Assembly (NCBI GenBank): GCA_023139255.1
Contig: JAGLNY010000003.1
Span: 1 to 12,560 of the forward strand
DNA: 12,560 nt
Source: Spirochaetales bacterium
Lineage (GTDB): Bacteria; Spirochaetota; Spirochaetia; JABMQR01
Reading direction: 5' to 3'
The position numbers were made by a program, and so were the translations under genes. Below the pieces are notes generated by a model, which saw nothing but the letters and a program-made list of their open reading frames with translations, had not been told where the DNA came from and made no database searches. How positions within the stretch are numbered: the first letter of the stretch is position 1; the number at the start of each line of letters is the position of its first letter. This document shows positions 7,055-12,560 of the stretch, one piece after another.

Positions 7055-7072
7055 ATCCCCAATATGCCCCAA

Positions 7073-8122
7073 TTACACAAAAACTTTATTGACATAAGGT
7101 GAAATCGATAATCGGAGCAATGCTGAATAGGTGATATCAAACTCTATTTCACATCCTACTTCAATAGGGTTTTCGGAATGCAAAATCAAATGATCGCTGC
7201 TAGCCCCAATGACTTCGGCATGTATCCTGGGCGTTACAGCTTTTGTATTAATATCTTGTTCTCCGATACCAATTATTACCCGATTGATAGCACCAATATC
7301 GGTAAATTCAGGAATATCCCCAAATGCATTCTGACATATTTCTCCGTAGGGCACCGATGGTTTTACTTTACTTTCAATAACCTCACATATGAGTGTAAAG
7401 GCATCCGTGTACAATTTCGGGATTTTATTTCTATGCAGGGTTTCCCGACCCAGTAATATAGCTTCGCCAATTCTTAAGTTATTTATATTGCCGATAGTAT
7501 TTGTAGAAAGAAACCATTCATAATTTGCAGAATTTCCACCAGAAATCATAGGCAGTTTGATCTTATATTTTTCTTCCAGGTGATCTGCTGTTTGAGATAA
7601 CTCAATCATCTTATCCTCTGAGGGTTTAACACCTCCAAAACAGGCAAGGTTTGCACCTATGCCATATAATTCAACTCCTTTTAGCAGTAATATCTGATCA
7701 ACAATTAAGTCTGCATCTTCGGGTAATACCCCCTCTCTTAAATCACCGAGTTCGATCATTACTACTACTTTATGTCTTTTCCCTAGTTTGAGCGAATGTT
7801 CCGATAATAACTTAATTGTTGATATTTCTGAATTTAAACTGATGTCCGCATATCTCACGACCTTTGCCGCTTCACTATGCATAGGCAGTCTGGTAAGCAA
7901 AAATTCTGCTTTCACACCGGATTCTTTCATTTTTTTGATATCTTGAATAAGAGATACTGCTATTGTAGATATTCCGCATTCCACAATGGCTTGAGCAATT
8001 TCGGGAGAACCTGTTACCCCTTTTATTACGGCAGTAACAGAGATTCCTTTTGCTGCAAATAACTCTTTCAACACGACCGCATTATGTTTTATTTTGTTAA
8101 TATCTATTTCTAATCTTGGCAT
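7073..8122 (-). CDS. PLP-dependent racemase, alanine/ornithine racemase family
   Basis: This 349-residue protein matches the pattern of the fold-type III alanine/ornithine racemase family, of which clostridial ornithine racemase is a member. It starts with the family-like MPRLEIDINKIKHN, and has the likely PLP-binding lysine K34 in AVIKGVTG. Other signatures are YADISLNSE (91-99), IELGDLREGVLP (123-134), GIGANLACFGGVKPS (154-168), a SGGNSA phosphate-binding loop (194-199), and LRIGEAILLGR (216-226). It would interconvert L and D forms of an amino acid; ornithine is a reasonable first guess, alanine or another basic amino acid is possible. It is the last gene of the operon: its ATG directly follows the TAA of the ATP-grasp gene (TAAATG) and it has almost no Shine-Dalgarno, so translational coupling is likely. 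No terminator is visible downstream. Confidence 0.85.
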   Translation of the reverse strand: MPRLEIDINKIKHNAVVLKELFAAKGISVTAVIKGVTGSPEIAQAIVECGISTIAVSLIQDIKKMKESGVKAEFLLTRLPMHSEAAKVVRYADISLNSEISTIKLLSEHSLKLGKRHKVVVMIELGDLREGVLPEDADLIVDQILLLKGVELYGIGANLACFGGVKPSEDKMIELSQTADHLEEKYKIKLPMISGGNSANYEWFLSTNTIGNINNLRIGEAILLGRETLHRNKIPKLYTDAFTLICEVIESKVKPSVPYGEICQNAFGDIPEFTDIGAINRVIIGIGEQDINTKAVTPRIHAEVIGASSDHLILHSENPIEVGCEIEFDITYSALLRLSISPYVNKVFV

Positions 8123-9109
8123 TTAAATTAATTTATACCTTTTTAATGCTGATTTAACTATTTTATCAATCAGTTCCTTCGGCCCCATATTCGCGGCAAC
8201 AGCCATAACTCCCATATAACTATGCGGCTTTTCTTTAGGAGTACACATTAATCCTGCAAAGGAGTTGCCTTCTAAAAGATAAGGGCCTTCATCTGTTACT
8301 ATGGTGTCTATTCTACCGTAATCTTTAAAGCCAACAGCACGATAGGCATTTTTAGCAAATTCTTTAATCTTGTTCACCTCTTCCGCATGTAATCTTGCAG
8401 GACAATAAAAACTATCATCATCCATCTCCTTCTTATCAAATGTTAAAAAGCGTGATGTACCACTAAACGAGATTTCCAATGGCGGGAGTACCTCAATAGC
8501 GTTTCCATTGCCGATTACACCAAGAGTTATTTCAGTTCCCTGCAAATGTTTTTCAATTAAAACAGGCTGCTTTATAGTCCTAATTCTTTTTTCAACACCC
8601 TGAATAAGTTGATTATAGTTTTCGATAATGGAGCCATCGTCAATTCCGGCACTTCCCCGGCCAGCAACCGGTTTAATAAACAGAGGATAAGCAAAAGGCG
8701 GGGTGTCTTTAAATAGAGAACAATCCTCTACTGATTCAGCTACTTCAAAGGGAGATGTTTGCAGTCCTTCGCATTCCCATATTTTTTTTGCTAATGATTT
8801 ATCGGTTGCCAGAGCAATGGCAGCGGTATCTGATCCTACAAAAGGAATTTCCAGTTCTTCCAGTATAGCTGCTTCTACCATACTGGAAACATTAAAAACC
8901 AAATCAACCTTATTTTCCAACAGGTCTTTCATAAAAGCATCACCCCAATGTATGGTACAGACATCATATCCAGCATCAATAAGTGCTTGTTTGTGATGAG
9001 CAACTTCTTTATATGTTTCATCAATTACCTTGTTTTTACCGGCAAACTTTTCCTGAATTTTAAAATTTCCTCTTTTTTTATTTAGTAAACCAATCTTAAT
9101 TTTTGTCAT
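8123..9109 (-). CDS. ATP-grasp ligase related to D-alanine-D-alanine ligase
   Basis: The protein has 328 residues with an ATP-grasp layout. The N-terminal domain includes IPFVGSDTAAIALATDKSL (88-106), as in Ddl enzymes. The ATP-binding lysine is K146 in FIKPVAGRGSAGI (144-156, with its glycine-rich loop), followed by IEKHLQGTEIT (185-195). Metal ligands are probably D268 in YGRIDT, and E280 and N282 in LLEGNSFAGL. Such enzymes join a carboxylate, activated as acyl phosphate, to an amine. Where Ddl enzymes have EINTxPG this protein has EGNSFAG, and the substrate loops are different, so it is unlikely to be the peptidoglycan Ddl. In this operon it probably ligates the product of the neighbouring enzymes to an amino acid. 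The ATG overlaps the mutase stop (ATGA) and has AGGG upstream. Confidence 0.85.
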   Translation of the reverse strand: MTKIKIGLLNKKRGNFKIQEKFAGKNKVIDETYKEVAHHKQALIDAGYDVCTIHWGDAFMKDLLENKVDLVFNVSSMVEAAILEELEIPFVGSDTAAIALATDKSLAKKIWECEGLQTSPFEVAESVEDCSLFKDTPPFAYPLFIKPVAGRGSAGIDDGSIIENYNQLIQGVEKRIRTIKQPVLIEKHLQGTEITLGVIGNGNAIEVLPPLEISFSGTSRFLTFDKKEMDDDSFYCPARLHAEEVNKIKEFAKNAYRAVGFKDYGRIDTIVTDEGPYLLEGNSFAGLMCTPKEKPHSYMGVMAVAANMGPKELIDKIVKSALKRYKLI

Positions 9110-10974
9110 TTTCCCTGTTGCTCCTTGTTGTTCATTATGAAATTCATCCTATCCTTTGCCGATATCTTTTTATCATCAAGATAAATATCAACTCCCCCAT
9201 GCCTTAATTTTGTATTCCATTTTACAGCATCAGGAAACTCCTCCTTACAATACAGTAGTTGAGGTACCGGCAAAAATCCCAGCTTAAAAATGTCGTAAAA
9301 ACCTTGCGGAGTATAGGTGTCTTTAATGGTAGTTTCGATCGTTTTTATCACTATTTTAGCTTCGTTTATAAGATGAAGCATCCTTGTGTCAACATCCGGG
9401 TTCTCTGCCATAGTATCTACCCAGCCTTTTTTTCGATACTCACGGTATGTATTAAGAGAAAATAAGGTTATTTTTATGCTCTCATCTATTATCTCAGGGG
9501 TGGCTAAATCATTACCTTCAGAAAAGCTTACAACATGAATAATATCCGGACTTTGACTGTTAAAAGGTTCAATATCATCCATTAACGCGGTTACAGAAGC
9601 TAGTTGCTTTTTCGCTTTATCGATATCGTGAGATAAATAACTCAATCCAACCCGAGTCTGCAAAAACACCCTAAAGTTCGAATCTTCAAGGCTTCTTACC
9701 ATGTGTAATGTTGCCCTGGCCTTTGCCAGGTCATTAATTGCTGAAGTATGCTTGGGGTCATTTAACATTATTTGCAAAATGAAATGTTTTATACCCAACT
9801 TCTTAGCTGCTTTTGCGGCTAGAAAGACTGATACTATATAACTGACATCGTCCGAAGAGCGAAAGGCAAAATGATGAGCAACATTTGCTTCATACGGTTT
9901 GCCGATTTTCGCAATATAGGTAATTGTCTCAAAATGTTCGGTTAAATTATCAAGAAGAGGCAGCTCTCCCCGACCATCTATTTTTGAAAACCACCATAAT
10001 GATAAAGCATGCCAGGCGATATGTAAGGATTTCTCATGTATTTCCGCTTGTTTGCGAAGATTTTTAGTGCCGGAATACGTTCTGACAAGCATCGGTTTTG
10101 CCGCTTCATAGATACGTTCATACTCTTCCGGTGAATTAACTCCTACCCCTCCGCCATTGGGAAGATCATCCCATCTTTCCCCAAATTTTGCCTGGGTTAA
10201 TTGAGACGTCCCAATCGACAGTACATCCAGATAACCGCTGTGAGCCAATAAACGGGACCATTCAATAAACTGTTTTACTGATTCATGTCTGTTTTCATGA
10301 TAAGGTCCTGCATGAGCCCTTATTACCGGTAGTAATTTTTTTTCCCTGGTATACCTGATACGGTCAATTAAACCGTCATGTGTTGTTCCGAAATTTCTAT
10401 ATCCACTTCTATCCACTGGCAATGTTGATAGATAATCTCCCTTATCAATTACCTCTTTACCAAAATCATCTAAGGTCTGTTTATAAGTACTTTCATCTTT
10501 AAACTTTTGCGGTGCTTTTGAAGGATCTACCCCAAGCATTTTCAGACTGTCTGAAAATGATTCATCACCATAAAAAATAATTACATTTTTATAGAGATAT
10601 TTAATTTTATTACAAGCTTCAGGCAATCCTGCAAACCATATACTTTTAAGTTTTCCACCGTCTTTTACCAACATTCTATTTGATTCCAACTGGTACATGA
10701 GTTTCTGGAATACCAGGACTGCATCATCAACATCCAGACGGTAGCTGAAACCTAAAGCTTGAATAGTATTCTTTCTTATCCAATTTCTTATTATTAGTGA
10801 GTTGTTTAAATTTTGGGGATCTTCAACTGCTTTTGACACTTCATCATTTGCAACAATAACGGTAAACCCACACTCTGAAAGAAGCTCTTTAATTGCAGAC
10901 ACACCTAAGACATGGGCATCAAAATAGGGTTTTATTAAACCGATTGTATCATGTAGTGTTATAACGTTATTCAA
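9106..10974 (-). CDS. Cobalamin-dependent mutase-like protein: B12-binding domain fused to a glutamate-mutase-E-like barrel
   Basis: The protein has 622 residues. Its N-terminal part (about 5-150) looks like the B12-binding domain of glutamate mutase S: D19, H21 and G24 form the DxHxxG motif whose His coordinates cobalt. This is followed by GFSYRLDVDDA (75-85) where SxL is expected and IWFAGLPEA (112-120) in place of the GG motif. The rest (about 190-600) resembles the TIM-barrel E subunit in layout, with RAHAGPYHENR (219-229), NGGGVGVNSPEEY (273-285) and GKPYEANVAHHF (358-369). Such enzymes do radical carbon-skeleton rearrangements; glutamate to 3-methylaspartate is the classic case. Glutamate mutase normally has separate S and E chains, so this is a fusion or a distinct family. 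The start is TTG, overlapping the TGA of the upstream gene (TTGA). Substrate unknown. Confidence 0.7.
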   Translation of the reverse strand: MNNVITLHDTIGLIKPYFDAHVLGVSAIKELLSECGFTVIVANDEVSKAVEDPQNLNNSLIIRNWIRKNTIQALGFSYRLDVDDAVLVFQKLMYQLESNRMLVKDGGKLKSIWFAGLPEACNKIKYLYKNVIIFYGDESFSDSLKMLGVDPSKAPQKFKDESTYKQTLDDFGKEVIDKGDYLSTLPVDRSGYRNFGTTHDGLIDRIRYTREKKLLPVIRAHAGPYHENRHESVKQFIEWSRLLAHSGYLDVLSIGTSQLTQAKFGERWDDLPNGGGVGVNSPEEYERIYEAAKPMLVRTYSGTKNLRKQAEIHEKSLHIAWHALSLWWFSKIDGRGELPLLDNLTEHFETITYIAKIGKPYEANVAHHFAFRSSDDVSYIVSVFLAAKAAKKLGIKHFILQIMLNDPKHTSAINDLAKARATLHMVRSLEDSNFRVFLQTRVGLSYLSHDIDKAKKQLASVTALMDDIEPFNSQSPDIIHVVSFSEGNDLATPEIIDESIKITLFSLNTYREYRKKGWVDTMAENPDVDTRMLHLINEAKIVIKTIETTIKDTYTPQGFYDIFKLGFLPVPQLLYCKEEFPDAVKWNTKLRHGGVDIYLDDKKISAKDRMNFIMNNKEQQGK

Positions 10975-12071
10975 ATTATTATTTCTTCTTCACAGATTGC
11001 CAAATCCTGCAAACCTGAAATCAGGTTATCAGTAGAAAGACCCAATTTGTACAAAGTTCTGCCCTTTGAACGAAAATCAGTATTCAACATTTGGCTGCCT
11101 TCTTCTATAAAGTAGTCGATTGTTGGTGTCGGCACTCCCAAATTATTACCGATCAAGGACATTGGGACTAACCCTGTCGGAATATCTTCCCAAACATACC
11201 GATGATTCATTGTTGTAGGAGCCAATATATCTTTATATGTAGGATTGGATTTTATCATGGTATAAATCGAAGTTTTTTGCAGTCCATATCTTGAATGCAG
11301 CCAATCAACAACAGATAGTGTTTCAATTCCTATTGCTGATGAAATTGCTTTGAATTCACGGTCTACTTTTTCTATATATCCGGCAACAAATCTCGTAACA
11401 CCATCCGTATAAAAATGAAATGTATCTTTTTTTAGGATTCGCTCTTTATTTAAAAGAGATATTACCGGATGAAATATGGCTCCGATATTACTAAAACTTG
11501 TTTCAAGAACCGTATCCGCTTTGATTATATTAGTGAAAATATCTGAAAGAACTTCTATAACATAATCAGTATCCGGGGGATATAATGCTGAGACTGATAC
11601 TTCCTTCTTAATTCCTTTGATCTCAACCAAGCCAGGGACCTTGAGCCTTGCAGCAAAAAACAAGGTGTTTGCTTCGGCAATTATAACATTTGCTTTGCAT
11701 CCAACTTTTCTCAATGTTTGGTTAAACAACAAAGCACCTAATGTTCTTCCAGGTACAAGTAATACTACTTGATCATCTTCCAGATAAGGAGCAATTTTTT
11801 TTGCTATATCGTCATGTCCATCTGCAGTTATTACAATAATTATTACATCACTTTGATATACAGCTTTCGCAAGATTAGTGCCTACATAATTCAAACTGAT
11901 TCTATCCAAATGATAACCATGCTGCATGGTATAATCATGCTTTTTAATATATGTAATCCGCTCCTCAGATCTGTTGTATAAATCAACCTCAAATCCTTTA
12001 TTAAAAATATATCCTGCAGTTACTAATCCTCCATTTCCTGCCCCAATTACAGCATATTTCCTTTTTCTCAT
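10971..12071 (-). CDS. Opine/octopine-dehydrogenase family NAD(P)-dependent enzyme
   Basis: This 366-residue protein has an N-terminal Rossmann fold with GAGNGG at 10-15 for NAD(P) binding, with VDLYNRS (29-35) at the end of the second strand. The C-terminal helical domain carries the family motif SNIGAIFHP (194-202), where H201 corresponds to the catalytic histidine of octopine dehydrogenase. YIEKVDREFKAISSAIG (232-248) and NHRYVWEDIPTGLVP (289-303) are also typical. Members reductively condense an amino acid with a keto acid (opines, staphylopine) or run the reverse reaction. It is the first gene of the four-gene operon, with AAGG before its ATG, and overlaps the next gene by 4 bases. Its substrates here are unknown; an amino acid made by the neighbouring racemase or mutase is the natural guess. 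A simpler oxidoreductase role is the alternative. Confidence 0.85.
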   Translation of the reverse strand: MRKRKYAVIGAGNGGLVTAGYIFNKGFEVDLYNRSEERITYIKKHDYTMQHGYHLDRISLNYVGTNLAKAVYQSDVIIIVITADGHDDIAKKIAPYLEDDQVVLLVPGRTLGALLFNQTLRKVGCKANVIIAEANTLFFAARLKVPGLVEIKGIKKEVSVSALYPPDTDYVIEVLSDIFTNIIKADTVLETSFSNIGAIFHPVISLLNKERILKKDTFHFYTDGVTRFVAGYIEKVDREFKAISSAIGIETLSVVDWLHSRYGLQKTSIYTMIKSNPTYKDILAPTTMNHRYVWEDIPTGLVPMSLIGNNLGVPTPTIDYFIEEGSQMLNTDFRSKGRTLYKLGLSTDNLISGLQDLAICEEEIII

Positions 12072-12104
12072 TTCCTTATCCTTTAATAATCTTTTCTGCT
12101 ATGT

Positions 12105-12110
12105 TTTATA
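12105..12110 (-). promoter_or_regulatory. Possible -10 box of the four-gene operon
   Basis: TATAAA on the minus strand lies 33 bases before the opine-dehydrogenase-like ATG. The best -35 at 17-base distance is poor (TGGTTG), and TTGTAT is only 14 bases away, so this is a weak candidate. A promoter further upstream with a long leader is equally possible. Confidence 0.25.
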
Positions 12111-12560
12111 CACTCGCCATACCTATACAACCAGATTAACATTGCTATGCTCTATATCCCAGCAGGTCCCGGCAGATAGCGATACCACCGCACCATACTT
12201 CTCGGAAACATACAGATGCTTTCTTTATGCTGAGTTCATTTGTCAAACAATCGTTCAGAAGCTTCAAGGAGTAAACTTTGCGTTATGCAGATTTTCTACT
12301 TGTATCCAAAGGTTTATTTTTAACCTGTTATCTGCAAGGTCTTTACCGATTTGTACTCTAAATTGGCACGCTAATTGTGGTTAAACTTATCTATCTTAGT
12401 CAGGGTGTTTTTTGTCTAGTAACACCGGAACCCTTTGTGGGGGTCATTCTACCGAACATGAACTAAGTAAAAAATAATTTTTACCTGAAGGGCACATTTG
12501 AAGTAGGTTTAAAAGTATATCACACTTAGCAGGTTATGCACAGAGGAAAAATTTCGCTGC
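12111..12560. other. Gene-free region upstream of the four-gene operon
   Basis: No frame here has coding character: the longest plus-strand frame (starting at 11974) runs mostly over the complement of the dehydrogenase gene and shows no family pattern. What can be seen: a GC-rich island at about 12157-12193, a nested inverted repeat at 12286-12336, an AT-rich inverted repeat (GTAAAAA/TTTTTAC, 12467-12484), and GGGGTCATTCTACCG at 12440-12454, reminiscent of IS21-type ends. A short minus-strand frame open at the right edge, ending with TAA at about 12510, could be the tail of an upstream gene but cannot be supported. Confidence 0.5.
12286..12336. repeat. Nested inverted repeat in the region upstream of the four-gene operon
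   Basis: A perfect 7-base outer pair (TGCAGAT at 12286-12292 with ATCTGCA at 12330-12336) encloses a 5-base inner pair (AGGTT at 12310-12314 with AACCT at 12322-12326, 7-base loop). On the minus strand it would form a branched or extended stem in the operon leader if transcription starts upstream. Function unknown. Confidence 0.4.

Noticed and set aside
9106..10974. Ornithine 4,5-aminomutase or lysine 5,6-aminomutase large subunit
   Set aside because: Those have the B12 domain towards the C-terminus and a PLP-binding lysine there. Here the DxHxxG motif is at the N-terminus and no PLP signature is visible.
12157..12193. T-box or cobalamin riboswitch in front of the B12-enzyme operon
   Set aside because: Only short resemblances exist (TGGTATCGC, and GCCGGGACCTGC). 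The T-box stem I and TGGNACC core are not met, and the riboswitch GCCACTG and full B12 box are missing.
11974..12384. Plus-strand 136-residue frame reaching into the intergenic region
   Set aside because: It starts in the complement of the opine-dehydrogenase-like gene; the remainder has no recognisable motif, ribosome-binding site or coding character.
12534..12542. DnaA-box-like TTATGCACA, possible origin
   Set aside because: It is a single box with no cluster, no AT-rich unwinding element and no dnaA/dnaN genes nearby.

Overview
The window most likely comes from a spirochaete (about 0.7 sure, inferred from sequence features without a database). The strongest sign is the alanyl-tRNA synthetase. 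It is only 596 residues long, stops right after the editing domain, and carries a Cys-rich insertion before the conserved EIWN segment, a combination I associate with spirochaetal AlaRS. The pathogen-like genome features of Borrelia are absent, and the accessory metabolism (B12-dependent enzyme, opine-dehydrogenase-like enzyme) suggests a free-living or host-associated Spirochaetales member. Overall base composition is AT-rich; alaS and the DNA upstream of it look richer in GC than the 7-12 kb region.

Layout. At the left edge a secreted, probably outer-membrane barrel protein runs off the window on the minus strand and has its own promoter. Back to back with it, a plus-strand pair encodes a ten-unit TPR protein and the rRNA/tRNA methyltransferase RlmN; these overlap by 35 bases. 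RlmN converges, with a 4-base overlap, on a minus-strand pair: a 182-residue protein of unknown function followed one base later by a membrane-anchored LuxR-type regulator. Upstream of that pair lie a 15-base palindrome and a trio of TATTAC/GTAATA half-sites around a promoter. Next, on the minus strand, is alaS, whose promoter sits so close to the start codon that the mRNA is probably leaderless. A 196-base gap with several perfect inverted repeats separates alaS from a divergent plus-strand gene for an exported protein of unknown function.

The most interesting part is a tight minus-strand operon between 12071 and 7073. It holds four genes joined by overlaps of 4, 4 and 0 bases: an opine/octopine-dehydrogenase-family enzyme, a large protein fusing a B12-binding domain to a glutamate-mutase-E-like barrel, a D-Ala-D-Ala-ligase-like ATP-grasp enzyme, and an alanine/ornithine-racemase-family PLP enzyme. 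Together they look like a compact pathway that racemises an amino acid, rearranges a carbon skeleton, ligates it to an amine or amino acid, and performs a reductive N-alkylation (or oxidation). I know of no described pathway with exactly this set. The product and the order of steps are inference.

The 489 bases upstream of that operon contain no supportable gene. They hold a nested inverted repeat, a GC-rich island, and at the far right a stretch that faintly resembles the end of an IS21-type element. No rRNA, tRNA, CRISPR array or complete mobile element was seen.
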